Assembly (NCBI GenBank): GCA_965371245.1
Contig: CBDUXT010000019.1
Span: 6,368-70,367, forward strand
From: CBDUXT01 sp965371245
GTDB taxonomy: Bacteria; Planctomycetota; Phycisphaerae; UBA1845
Direction of reading: 5' to 3'
DNA: 64,000 nt
The notes under the pieces were generated by a model. That model ran no database searches, was not told the DNA's origin, and was given only the letters and a program-made list of their open reading frames with translations. The position numbers and the translations under genes were made by a program. Below are positions 32,530-42,400 of the stretch, in pieces; within the stretch, counting starts at the first letter, position 1, and each line of letters starts with the position of its first letter.

Positions 32530-34884
32530 CTACTTCAACTCAAACTTCGTAAACGCCGGGGTGGTGTAGTCGCTCTCCCCCTCGACGACCTGGATCATCC
32601 GATCCATCGGCACGTCAGTGAAGGCCTGCGTCGTCTTGGACGTTGGCCAGTTGATCTCGACGAGGTCGATGGACGTGGCGTCGCCGAGGCCGATCTCTTG
32701 GCGCGCGGGGGAGCCGCCGAAGCTGCTGACACATCCGGCCGCCCGGTGGAGCGCGCGCTTTCCGTTTGGTGTGTTTAGCACGACCTTGATCCGCGCGCCG
32801 ACTGCGCGTCGGTTCGTGGTTGTGCCCACGAGCTTGATGGTGAGAAAGTGGTTCCCGTGTCCCGGGTTTCTAAAGAAGGCATTGAAGAACTTGTCGCCGG
32901 GATAAAAGCCCCCGAGCTGATGATAAATGTCCTGGTCTCCATCGTGGTCGAAGTCCGCAAAGGCGACGCCGTGGCCTTTCTGAAGGTGTCCAAAGCCGCC
33001 GGAGGTGGTTACGTCCTGAAAGTTCACGCCGCGATCGTTGCGTAGCATGATGTTGGGCATCAGCGTGCGATAGAGCGGATCGCCGGTCGCGAGGTAGATG
33101 TCGAGGTATCCGTCGTTGTCCAGGTCTCCGAAGTTCGCCCCCATGGGAAGGTAGGGATGGTGCAGCCCGACCTGCTCTGCCACGTCCGTGAAGGTGCCGT
33201 CGCCGTTGTTGTGATATAGCCGGGGGAAACTGGATTTGTGAGGGAGGCCGAGGTAGTCGGCGGCCACGTGCGGCACGGTGGCATCGAACGCCCCGACGAA
33301 GATGTCCAGCCAGCCGTCGTTGTCGTAGTCGAAGAACCAGGTCGCGAAGCTCTGCATCTTCGGTTCAGTCACCTCAAGGGCGTCGGCCACGTCCGTGAAG
33401 GTTCCGTCACCGTTGTTGCGAAACAGGCGGTTCTTTCCAACATTGGATGTGTAGATGTCCAGGTCGCCGTCGTTGTCGTAGTCACCGGCCGCGACGGCCT
33501 TGGTGTAGTGGTCACTTGTCAGGCCGGCCGGTTTCGCCACGTCGGTGAAGGTGCCATCGCCGTTGTTATGGAACAGTTGCGAGGGAAAGTCCCCTTCGGG
33601 TGTTTCGAGCCCCATGCGCGATTCGTTACCGATGTAGACGTCGAGGTGCCCGTCGTTGTCGAAATCTCCCCATGCCGCGGTTTGGGTTGGATAGGCTTTG
33701 TCGCCCAGCCCTGCCTTGCGCGTGACGTCAGTGAACGTGCCGTCACGATTGTTGCGGATTAGGGAATTGCGGATCTGTCCGTCATCGAACAGCCAGGCCC
33801 CGCGCAGGACCAGAATGTCGGGGTAGCCGTCGTTGTTGTAGTCGGTGGCGACGCAGTTGAGGCCGCCGAACTGGTCATCGAGACGCGAGGGGGTCGATAG
33901 ATCCTCAAACCCGCCTGAGCCGAGGTTGCGGTAGTAGGTCAACGGGCCGTCCGGATCGTACGTCGATGTGACGATGTCGAGGAAGCCGTCGTTGTCGAAG
34001 TCGTCGGCGATCGCTCCGCCGCACAGATTGAACGCGTGGACGCCCAGTGCCGGTCCAATGTTCTCAAACCGTTTGATGTCGTAATCCGACTCGAACACTT
34101 CGGGCGGGATCAGGTATTTGCTGGGTACGCCGTGTGGATAGTCGCCCAATGCCATGCTGACCAGGTTCAACAGCCATCTCGCCTCCAGGTCGTTGGGGCG
34201 GGCTTCGAGCAGCTTGAGGTAGTCGAGCCTGGCCTTGCGTGCGGGTTCGGCCACCATGTGAACGCCTCCGTCTTTCAGTGGAAAGATGCAGCCATCCCGG
34301 TTGTGCCGCATGACACAGTTGGCGACTTCCGCCTGCCGAAGGTATGTCAGACCTCTAAAGAGGTAGAGCGCGGAGGGCGTGTTATTCTTAAACTCCGGCG
34401 TCGCGTCGGCCAGCGCAAACCCCTTGTTGATTTCCTCCTCGGCCAGCTTGGTGTCACCCAGCCGCAACGCATCGTAGCAAAGGGCCATGCGCCAATTGAT
34501 CTTGTCGGCGACGGTCGTTCCCGGCGCGTTCATCCTCGCGCGAAAGCGCTCGGCTTTTCCCAGTGCCAGGTAGGCGTTCACGCCGCCTTTGAGCTGCCGA
34601 GAAATCTCCATGAACTCCGGCTTCTGCGACTCCCACGGTTCCACGATGGGGGCGACCGCGGGCGCCGTCGTTCCGGGGGGCGGGGGCGGCGATCGCTTGC
34701 ACCCACTGGTCGCCAGACTTGCCAACCCCATGACCCAAATCGGCAGCCAGATCTTCGAAACGAAGCGCCTATCCCAACAACAAGTGTGGGACGGGCTTCC
34801 GGCCCGTGGGAACACCGGCAAGATGCCGGTGCCGCGCAATCGTGCGATAGGCTCTACGTATGATCGAGTCCATGGTCTTGCCAT
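32530..34884 (-). CDS. CRTAC1-like FG-GAP/VCBS repeat lipoprotein with UnbV domain (784 aa frame)
   Basis: The product has a lipoprotein-like signal WLPIWVMGLASLATSGC followed by a Pro-rich linker, a helical region (about 90-260), seven or so FG-GAP/VCBS blades with calcium motifs such as DFDNDGFLDIVTSTYD, DYNNDGYPDILVLR, DYDNDGDLDIYTSN and DFDHDGDQDIYHQLG, and a C-terminal ASPIC/UnbV domain (HFLTIKLVGTTTNRRAVGAR, GKRALHRAAGCVSSFGGSPA). It is probably an envelope beta-propeller adhesion or binding protein. The ATG at 34884 overlaps the stop of the TPR gene (TAATG), so it may be coupled to it. The first 45 codons run through a REP element (RGTGILPVFPRAGSPSHTCC) before the signal peptide. No other usual start codon precedes the signal. 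Confidence 0.8.
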   Translation of the reverse strand: MARPWTRSYVEPIARLRGTGILPVFPRAGSPSHTCCWDRRFVSKIWLPIWVMGLASLATSGCKRSPPPPPGTTAPAVAPIVEPWESQKPEFMEISRQLKGGVNAYLALGKAERFRARMNAPGTTVADKINWRMALCYDALRLGDTKLAEEEINKGFALADATPEFKNNTPSALYLFRGLTYLRQAEVANCVMRHNRDGCIFPLKDGGVHMVAEPARKARLDYLKLLEARPNDLEARWLLNLVSMALGDYPHGVPSKYLIPPEVFESDYDIKRFENIGPALGVHAFNLCGGAIADDFDNDGFLDIVTSTYDPDGPLTYYRNLGSGGFEDLSTPSRLDDQFGGLNCVATDYNNDGYPDILVLRGAWLFDDGQIRNSLIRNNRDGTFTDVTRKAGLGDKAYPTQTAAWGDFDNDGHLDVYIGNESRMGLETPEGDFPSQLFHNNGDGTFTDVAKPAGLTSDHYTKAVAAGDYDNDGDLDIYTSNVGKNRLFRNNGDGTFTDVADALEVTEPKMQSFATWFFDYDNDGWLDIFVGAFDATVPHVAADYLGLPHKSSFPRLYHNNGDGTFTDVAEQVGLHHPYLPMGANFGDLDNDGYLDIYLATGDPLYRTLMPNIMLRNDRGVNFQDVTTSGGFGHLQKGHGVAFADFDHDGDQDIYHQLGGFYPGDKFFNAFFRNPGHGNHFLTIKLVGTTTNRRAVGARIKVVLNTPNGKRALHRAAGCVSSFGGSPARQEIGLGDATSIDLVEINWPTSKTTQAFTDVPMDRMIQVVEGESDYTTPAFTKFELK
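34784..34837. repeat. REP-like element inside the leader of a lipoprotein gene
   Basis: GTGTGGGACGGGC on the left, ACGGGCTTCCGGCCCGT and CACCGGCAAGATGCCGGTG hairpins inside. It belongs to the same family as 11808-11861. It lies between the proposed ATG at 34884 and the signal-peptide codons of the FG-GAP gene, and keeps the frame open. Confidence 0.7.
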
Positions 34885-36437
34885 TATCGCTGCGTCCTGT
34901 CATTGCCGCCTTGGCGCGGTGGGGTGGTACCGGCTTCGGTCGTCGGTGGGGGAAGGGGAACACCCAGCTCGCGCAACCTGACCGCGCCGAGCCCGCCAGG
35001 GTCGATGGCCGCGGAATGTTTGTATTCCACGACGGCTTCGTCCATCCGACCGATCTCCTCAAAGAGATAGCCGAGGTTGTAGTACGCGTTCGCAAACGCC
35101 GGGTCGAGCCGGATGGCTTCGCGATAGTGTTCGATCGCACGATCGTTGATGCCGAGTTCGGCCAAGGCGTTGGCCCAAGCCAGTTGTGCGCCGGCCGTGA
35201 CCGGCACATCCCGGGCTTGGTCTTGAAATCGGTCGAGTGCCCTCCGTAGCTCGGCCTTGTCACCACTGGCGATGATCGCCTCCAGATACTCGGCTGAGTA
35301 GACGACGATCGCTTCGTCAAGCTGACTCAGCTGTTCGTTCAACGGTGAGACGGCGGCGTCGGCCCGCTTGAGCTCGCCGCGGAGACGAAGGAGCTTGGCA
35401 AAGTGTTTCTCCGCGAGCGATTTCTTCCCCGTCTTGAGGTAGGCGAGCGCGAGGTTCACGTTGACCGCGACGTTCTCGGGGTAGGTCTCCGCGAAGGCCT
35501 TCAGCTCGGGGATCGCCTTGGCGAACTCCCCCCGAACCATCAGTGAGCCTGCCCGTTGATACAGGAACGTCGTGCTCATCGCCAGTGACGCGACCGCTTC
35601 GTAGAGCGGATCGCGAAGGGTCAGCGTGTCGAAGCTCTTTCGCGACACGGCGATCATGGCCTCTGCCTTGTCCCGTTCGCCTTGTCGCATGTAGGCCTGC
35701 CCCAGCGCCGCCAAGAGGGCTCGGTCGTTGGGAACAAATTCGCGGGCCTTCTCCAAGTGGCGGATAGCGGCCGGCGTATCGCCCGTTGCGAGGAGCAGCT
35801 TTCCGAGTCGGTCGTGCGCCACGGCCATGCGCGGGTCCAGCTCGATTGCCCTTTCGTAGAACGTCTTCGCATCGGCGAACCGACCCTGGTCCCCCAGCAA
35901 TTGGGCAAGTCGATAGGGCACGGCCGGAAACTGCGGAAGCAACTCGCCGGCGCGGCGAAGGAGCGCCTCGGCCTCCGGCAGGTCCGTCCCTTGTCCTCGA
36001 CGGACGAGCGCCAGGAGGTACACCCACTTCCCGTCGTCCGGCGCCAGCTCCATCGCTTGTCGATAACACGGCTCCGCACAGGCGTAGTCGAAGTGCGCAT
36101 CGCAAACCGCGCCGAAGCGTCCCCAGGCCTCGGCCGACAGTGGAGCCGCCAGCAGGGCCGCGCGCGCCGCGCGAAACCGCTCGACCACAAGCGGTTGCAT
36201 GTCTGCCAGGTCGGGGTCTGGAATCTCAGCGGTGGCAACACCGCCCGGCGGACCCGATCCGGTTTCCGCTGGTCGGTTCCAGACCCAGACGGCTATGGCG
36301 ATGGCCGCGAAACCCGCCGCTACGGCACACCAGATGCGCCACCGGGGTGGCCGCTTGCTGGGGTTTGCCGGGCGTGCGTTCGGTCGGTCTCCAGCGTTCC
36401 GCTCCGATTTCTGCTTTTTCGATCTGCGCCGGCTCAC
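34884..36437 (-). CDS. Membrane-anchored TPR protein
   Basis: 517 residues. A basic N-terminus (MSRRRSKKQKSERNAGDRPN) precedes one membrane helix, IWCAVAAGFAAIAIAVWVW (about 35-53), so the body is outside the cytoplasm. Ten or so tetratricopeptide repeats follow, for example WGRFGAVCDAHFDYACAEPC, GRFADAKTFYERAIELDPRM and DRAIEHYREAIRLDPAFANA with YYNLGYLFEEIGRMDEAVVE. It probably scaffolds the two FG-GAP proteins encoded on either side. The start is a GTG overlapping the upstream stop (GTGA), and its stop overlaps the next ATG. That tight packing supports one functional unit. Confidence 0.85.
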   Translation of the reverse strand: MSRRRSKKQKSERNAGDRPNARPANPSKRPPRWRIWCAVAAGFAAIAIAVWVWNRPAETGSGPPGGVATAEIPDPDLADMQPLVVERFRAARAALLAAPLSAEAWGRFGAVCDAHFDYACAEPCYRQAMELAPDDGKWVYLLALVRRGQGTDLPEAEALLRRAGELLPQFPAVPYRLAQLLGDQGRFADAKTFYERAIELDPRMAVAHDRLGKLLLATGDTPAAIRHLEKAREFVPNDRALLAALGQAYMRQGERDKAEAMIAVSRKSFDTLTLRDPLYEAVASLAMSTTFLYQRAGSLMVRGEFAKAIPELKAFAETYPENVAVNVNLALAYLKTGKKSLAEKHFAKLLRLRGELKRADAAVSPLNEQLSQLDEAIVVYSAEYLEAIIASGDKAELRRALDRFQDQARDVPVTAGAQLAWANALAELGINDRAIEHYREAIRLDPAFANAYYNLGYLFEEIGRMDEAVVEYKHSAAIDPGGLGAVRLRELGVPLPPPTTEAGTTPPRQGGNDRTQR

Positions 36438-38236
36438 GGACGTGGTCTCCCGGCCCCTCGTTCCAGGCGAACAAGCCGGTCGATGCCGACATCGGTAAAG
36501 CGCTCGTGGAAGCCGTCGGGCCAGCGGATGTCAACATAATCGATCTGCGTGGCTGGCCCCATTCCGAAATGGGCGATCGGTTCGCTGGCCGAGAGGTAGC
36601 TGAACGCGCTGGAGATCACGCGGCGCTGTCGAAGATCTCCGCACACCAGATCAACCGTCGCCCCGAGGGCGTCGCGCTTGAGTCTCGGATCGATGGCGCG
36701 GACACCCAGCCAATGTCCCTGCCGAGGGGCATCGTTGCGGTAGATTCGGGCCGCGGAGTGGAGATTGGTGATGACGATGTCGAGATCGCCGTCGCCGTCG
36801 AGGTCGCCAACGGCCAGCCCGCGTGAGACCTCGATCGGATCGCGGAGCGCAGCCGCCTCTGTTTCCAGCGCGGTGAAGTGCCCCGAGCCGTCGTTCAGGT
36901 AGAACAGGTTCGGTTCCGCGTAGCGGTCCCAGGGAGGAGCGAGGGTCACGCCCGGTCGCGGGTCGCCGCGCAGCACTCGGCCGTTGACGACGACGATATC
37001 GAGGTCTCCGTCGAGTTCCACGTCCAAGCCCGCTGTCCCGAACCCGGTGTAGGGCACGCTGGAGACGGCCAGCCCGCTTTCGCTTCCGGCGTCGTTAAAG
37101 CCTCGCGATCGGCCGAGGTTGCGATACAGCGTGTTGCTCTCCTGGCGGAGGTGCGTCATGAACAGATCCAGGTCCAGATCATTATCGAAGTCGGCGGCTG
37201 TTACACCCATGCCGGCCTCAGCGTGCCCGTTCATGTCCAGCGCCACGCCGAGAATCAGGGCGTCGTCGCGGAATGTGCCGTTCTTTTGATTGAGCCAGAG
37301 AAAGTTCGCGTAGCCGTCGTTGGCGACATAGATGTCGATCCATCCGTCATCGTCAAAATCCGCGCACACGACGCCCAACCCTGCCGCAGCCGTGGCACCA
37401 ATGCCTGCTTGGGCTGAAACGTCTGCAAACGTTCCGTCACCGTTGTTGCGCAGGAGCACGTCTGTCACCGGCGGCGGACCCGTCGGGCCGCAATACGAGG
37501 GTCGCCCGGCTCCGTCCGAGCACGGTGATCCGGGGTCGAACTCGACGTATCGGGTGACGTAGAGGTCCAGGTACCCATCGCGGTCCATGTCCAGGAAGCT
37601 GGCGGAGCAGGACCAGCCTTCGATATGAACGCCCGCGCGATCCGTGATGTCCACGAACGTACCGTTGCCCTCGTTGCGATACAATCGGTCGAGACCGTAG
37701 TTGCTCAGGAAGACGTCGGTGTCGCCGTCGTTGTCGATGTCGCCCAGCGCGACGCCCATGCCATAGCCACCGTCACCCAGCCCGGACACAGCCGTCACAT
37801 CCACAAACCGTCCGTCCGGCTCCTGGCGGTACAATCTGTTTCGGATGTTTTCAGACGGCGTGACCATCGGAAGCTCGTGGTTGCCGTTGGTCAGATAGAG
37901 GTCCAGGTCGCCGTCACGGTCGTAATCAAACAAGGCGACACCGGCGGCCATGATTTCCGGGAAATACAGCTTCCCGGTCGCGCCGGTGTCGTAAGCGAAG
38001 TTCAGGCCGGTGCGGGTGGTGACGTCCGTGAACCACGACTTCCCGGAGCCCGGGTCGGACGGCGGCTGCGTCTCGCTCGACCGCCGGCAACCGCCGATGA
38101 TCGAGCCGCAGAGCAACAGCACGGTCAGGGGACGTCTAAAACATAGGAGGCGTCGGTCGTCTCCGGACTCGGTGACGCGCGTACGCTTTCCGAGGTGGGT
38201 GGAGCCGTCTCGATGTTTCCTCAACAAGAACACCAA
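36434..38236 (-). CDS. CRTAC1-like FG-GAP/VCBS repeat lipoprotein with UnbV domain (600 aa frame)
   Basis: First gene of the operon. The hydrophobic segment RPLTVLLLCGSIIGGCRRSS is a lipoprotein signal with a lipidation cysteine at about residue 50. The body starts SWFTDVTTRTGLNFAYDTGA and has FG-GAP blades DYDRDGDLDLYLTNGNHELP, DIDNDGDTDVFLSNYGLDRL, DMDRDGYLDLYVTRYVEFDP, DFDDDGWIDIYVANDGYANF, DFDNDLDLDLFMTHLRQESN and DGDGDLDIVITN, then the ASPIC/UnbV domain (LGVRAIDPRLKRDALGATVD, VISSAFSYLSASEPIAHFGM). The exact start is unsure: TTG at 38236 or GTG at 38233 give about 30 residues before the signal, which is long. The operon is likely exported envelope machinery of unknown substrate. Confidence 0.8.
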   Translation of the reverse strand: MVFLLRKHRDGSTHLGKRTRVTESGDDRRLLCFRRPLTVLLLCGSIIGGCRRSSETQPPSDPGSGKSWFTDVTTRTGLNFAYDTGATGKLYFPEIMAAGVALFDYDRDGDLDLYLTNGNHELPMVTPSENIRNRLYRQEPDGRFVDVTAVSGLGDGGYGMGVALGDIDNDGDTDVFLSNYGLDRLYRNEGNGTFVDITDRAGVHIEGWSCSASFLDMDRDGYLDLYVTRYVEFDPGSPCSDGAGRPSYCGPTGPPPVTDVLLRNNGDGTFADVSAQAGIGATAAAGLGVVCADFDDDGWIDIYVANDGYANFLWLNQKNGTFRDDALILGVALDMNGHAEAGMGVTAADFDNDLDLDLFMTHLRQESNTLYRNLGRSRGFNDAGSESGLAVSSVPYTGFGTAGLDVELDGDLDIVVVNGRVLRGDPRPGVTLAPPWDRYAEPNLFYLNDGSGHFTALETEAAALRDPIEVSRGLAVGDLDGDGDLDIVITNLHSAARIYRNDAPRQGHWLGVRAIDPRLKRDALGATVDLVCGDLRQRRVISSAFSYLSASEPIAHFGMGPATQIDYVDIRWPDGFHERFTDVGIDRLVRLERGAGRPRP

Positions 38237-39476
38237 ATCTGATCGATTCCGGCAATCCCGTGTCGCATCGAAGAGACGTTGGGCGTCGGCGTGAATCCCG
38301 GATGGGAAGGCTCCTGCCGCCCGCCTGTCCGCGACGGACGTTCCCCGGTCTTCGGACTGACTAAAGTCAACGGGGGCATCGCAATGATAGCGGCGGTGCT
38401 TCAGAAGGGCGACCCGGAGGAGTCGAGGTCACGGGGTACGCGAAGCCTCGCGTAGCGTTATTTCGTACAACGGACGTGGTCTGGACCCGCACGTCGCACA
38501 CCGCATTTTCGAGCGTTGAGGCCGTCTAATCCGTCGTTACGAGGCCCGAAATCGTTCGGTATTGGTGCAGTTCTCGTGGAAGTGGACTATCGCCACCGTT
38601 GCTGGACGATTCGGCGTGCGCGGCCCAAAAAAAACCTCAGTATTTTTGGAATAAACCATCGACAGCGAGGCGAGGCCATGCTAGAGTAACCCGAGTAGGA
38701 AAAACCGAATATCGTCCCTTCCCCGTCGGCGGGGTACTCTCCGGCCCGATACCAAAGTCGCTTGCGACTTTGATCCCTCCTCCCCGTCGACGGGTTCTTT
38801 TATGCGCACACGCCGAGGGGCGTCTGATGGGCTCGGCTTGAATCCAGCGGCGCGGTGCGGTCGTCGCTTTTGCTCCTCCCTCCGCTTCACACCAGACAGA
38901 AAGGCCACCCCAAACGTTGGTTGCGGGTCTTATCGCTCAGAATGCCCTTGCATCGGCGCGACCGATGCGTTAGGATACTAGGACTACCAGGAATCAGTTG
39001 AGCCTAGGGCTCGAACGGTCTCGTGCGCGCTTCTCTTGGTGCGCGGGGCTGGCGTGGGGCAAGTTTCGCCGCCCTCAGTTGTTCATCGGGTTTGAACGGA
39101 TGTGTTAAGGGGGTTGTCTTCCCGTCACTGCGTCGTGGCGCCCCCTAGGTAGTTCCGGCTATCCCTACGTGAGTCTTACGTCCGTCGGGATCCCAGGGCC
39201 TTCGCCCCCGACCCGTTGTGGTTCCGCCGCGCGTTGGTGTCGTCCGGCTCATCCGGCTTTGACGTCACGGTTTGAGTGAATCGCGGAGCGTTCAAGGTTC
39301 CGGTAGCGATGGTTCCGGCCCCTGATTGGGGGTTTTTCAACGAGTTGGCGACCAAGACAATTTGAGTTCCGCACCGCCGGGTCGGTGGGTTCCGCTCAGT
39401 TGCGGACGATCCGGTGTCGTGTGCGACCCCTTCTTCACGGGTGGAGTCAGGACGAACCACTCTTTTTTGGAGGTAC
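38237..39476. ncRNA. Long noncoding region with hairpins; possible leader or small RNA
   Basis: These 1240 bases have no gene on either strand. Several perfect dyads occur: AAAGTCGC/GCGACTTT (38754-38771), CCCG/CGGG with TTCTTTT after it (38783-38801), GCATCGG/CCGATGC (38950-38968), GAGCC/GGCTC near 39000-39012, and AGGGGG/CCCCCT near 39108-39148. A terminator-like hairpin closes the region at 39319-39337, before the start of the cysteine-rich giant. It does not match rnpB, tmRNA, SRP RNA or any riboswitch that I can recognise. Strand is unknown; the terminator fits the plus strand. The class is inference. Confidence 0.3.
39319..39337 (+). terminator. Terminator-like hairpin upstream of the cysteine-rich giant
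   Basis: CCCC (39319-39322) pairs with GGGG (39328-39331) around TGATT, followed by TTTTT (39333-39337). The stem is short. It suggests that a transcript from the noncoding region ends here, or attenuation of the downstream gene. Confidence 0.45.
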
Positions 39477-42400
39477 ATGATGATGAGGGCAGGAAAAAAA
39501 GCGGCGTGGCGGCACTTGGCCGTGGCGTTGTTCGCCGGTGGCGTGCTGGCTTGTGGGTTCACGTTGCAAGCGGCTGACACGCGGGACACGAAGAGTGGGG
39601 GCGACCGTGTCAACGCCTCGATCAAGTACAGCACAGGCGTTCTTTCGGGTGGACGCCTTCCCATCGCGCCCCCGACCCACGCCTATAGCGTGGACACGGT
39701 GATCTCGCGCGACGGGTCGGGTTTTCTGCCTCAGTCGCTCACGCGCGAAGAGATCGACGCGATGGGAGGCGGCGTGGCCGGTTTGGTTTGCCGGTTCGAC
39801 GAGCAGTGCGATGACTGCAGCGGTTGCACCGACGACGTCTGCGTTGTTCCCGAGGGCCTGCTTGATGGCGTGTGCGAGCGCACCCCCATCGATCTCTGCG
39901 AGAAATGCGACGACGAACTGTTCTGTACCGGCGTTGAGCGCTGCAACGGCAACGATGCTACGTGCTTGTCAGACGGTGATCCCTGCGTGGACAAACCCGA
40001 CGAGATTTGTGACGAACTGGCCGGCGATTCCGAGGCCGGCGCGTGCGTAACGCCCTGTCAAACCGATGCCGACTGCGAAGACAACGCCGCGGACTTCTGC
40101 CAGAGCCCGGAGGTTTGCCAGCTTCAGGAATGCGTCGGCGGCGATAACCCGGGAGACGCCTGCAGCAGCGGCGCCCAATGTCCCAACGGGTTCTGTGGCG
40201 GCGTCTGCCGCGAAACCGAGGGCACCTGCGGAGACGGCGCGCCCTGCCTTGCGACGGACCAGGATTGTGGGTTCGGTCGATGCTGTGACGCTGCCGGTGT
40301 CTGCTCGCGTTCCCCCAAGGCGGTGTGCGAGGGGGCCGGCGGCGTTTGGCTGGGCATTGGCGATTTCGCCACAACACAGATGGAGGACGACGCCAAATGC
40401 GAGGTCATCGCCCCGGTGGACGAGCCGAACGAAGGCGTGGACTTTCAGTGTCCGGCCTATGCCTCCGGCATCACCCCGGAGGGTGACTTCCTGGTTGCCG
40501 TCGGGGAAATCGGCGCCGCTGGTTGTAACACGTTCCAGGAAATCGGCGACGACTATCAGATTGGCGACGGCACCGGCTTTTTGACGCTGACCACCTTCCG
40601 CATGGTGGAGGGGTTCCGCCAGGGCTCCAGAATCCGCATCACGTTCTACGACGAGAACGGTGTGTTCGTGGAGGACTCGATCACCGATGGTCGTGGCGGC
40701 GGCGAGGTGGAACTCCAGACCTTCGTCTTCGACGAAAAGCCGGTCATCCCCGCAAGGGGTTTCGTCGCCATCAAGGCGGCCATCCGGTTCTCGCCGACGG
40801 GCAAGCACATCTGGATGTCGACCACCCTAACGCCCGACGTCGGCGGCAACGACCCAACCCGCATGTGGCTCAACGGTGGGCCGGTCGCAGCATCGGCCGT
40901 CCTTCCCGGCGGTGAGCCCGGCGTGCTCGCCTTCGAGATCATCGGCGATCTTCTGTCCGACGCGATGGGTGCCTGTTGCGACACGGCTACCGGTGCCTGC
41001 AACCTGGCTCTACCCTGGATCTGTGAGCGAGACGGGGGCTTTTTCCAGGGCGTCGGCACGGCCTGCCAGGTTTGCACGAACGACTTTACCCAGGCATGTG
41101 GCGTGGATTCCGAGTGCGTGACCTGCCGGGGTGGGACCAACGACGGAACACCATGCGTCATGAACTCCGAGTGTACGGGAGGTGGAACCTGCGACCTGTC
41201 AGCAACCTGTGTCTTCGTGCCACCGGCCTGTACGGTAAGCGCGTGCTGCAATCCAGCGGATGGCACATGTGTTGAGGTCGCGGGTGGGATGTGTTCGGAC
41301 GATACGCCGTGCACCAACGACGGGGACTGCGCGGGAATCGGCGAAGGCACCTGTCAGGCGCCGTGCCCCACGGGGACCGAATCCAGCGGGTTCGGAACCA
41401 ACTGCGGCCCGAACTGCTGCATCCAGCCCGTCATGACAGGTGGGGACCTGTGTACCCTCGCCACGGTCATTCCGATTCACGTACCCCTGCCGGGTGAACC
41501 TCCCGTGGTGATCACAATCACCGGCGACAACAGCGGAGCGACGTTCGGCGATTGGCTACCCGACGGAACCGGCACCTGTCAGGCCGGTATCAACAATCCC
41601 GACGGCGCACAAAAGGATCGTGGCTGGTGGGAGGCGTTCAGTATCGACGCCTGTGCCAACGTTCGCGTCGATGACTGTTGCTCTCGAGCCATCTCCGGCG
41701 AGATCAAGCAGCCGCAGTGGTCGTTTATGCAGAGCACGTGCGATCCGTGCGGTGGGAACCCCGGTTCCGACACCATCGGACTTCCGCTCGGCGACCCGAC
41801 AACCGACGCGGCCCGCGGCAAGCCCTTCTGTGACGACGACGATCTGTGGGTAACCTACGGAGCCTTGGCGCCGGGAACCTACTGGCAGCAGATTTTCAGC
41901 GCGCCGGACGGAACCTTCGGCCTCTATCAGCGACACATCACGGTCGAGGCGTGTCCCGAGGCCGCCTGTTGTCTGCCGCAATCGATGTGCGTCAATGACA
42001 CCTCGGACAAGGTCGTCTTCGTGGGCGATTCGCCGCAACTCTGCGCGGTCGATGGTGATTGCGGCGCCGGCATCTCTTGCAGAACGTGCGCCATCCTCAA
42101 TGTAGTCGATTGTTCGGATGTCGGTGGCTTCTTCAATGGGTTCGGATTCTTGCCGCCCGGCGAGGATCCGAACGTCTCCTGCGGCTTCGGTGGCGTCGGG
42201 CCGTGCGACATCGGTTCCTGTTGTCAGGGACCGGGTACGTGCCGGGATGAGACCGTGGACGACGGGGATCCGGAAACGCCTTCGACCTGCGACCCCGCGG
42301 CACCGCTCACCTGTGTCAATCGGGCGTTGTGCGATCAGATCGGCGCCACCTTCCAGGGCGGTGAGTTCTGCCATTTCCCGATCCCGCCGTGTCCCAACTG

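Noticed and set aside
38620..38840. Small plus-strand open frame in the noncoding region (about 38599-38841)
   Set aside because: Crosses two perfect hairpins and has no protein character; treated as part of the noncoding region.
38940..39170. Possible rnpB, tmRNA or SRP RNA in the long gap
   Set aside because: None of the conserved cores I know for these RNAs are present on either strand.
39176..39664. A minus-strand open frame of 162 codons crossing the start of the giant gene
   Set aside because: No family features; overlaps the signal peptide and ribosome binding site of the plus-strand gene and the terminator-like hairpin.
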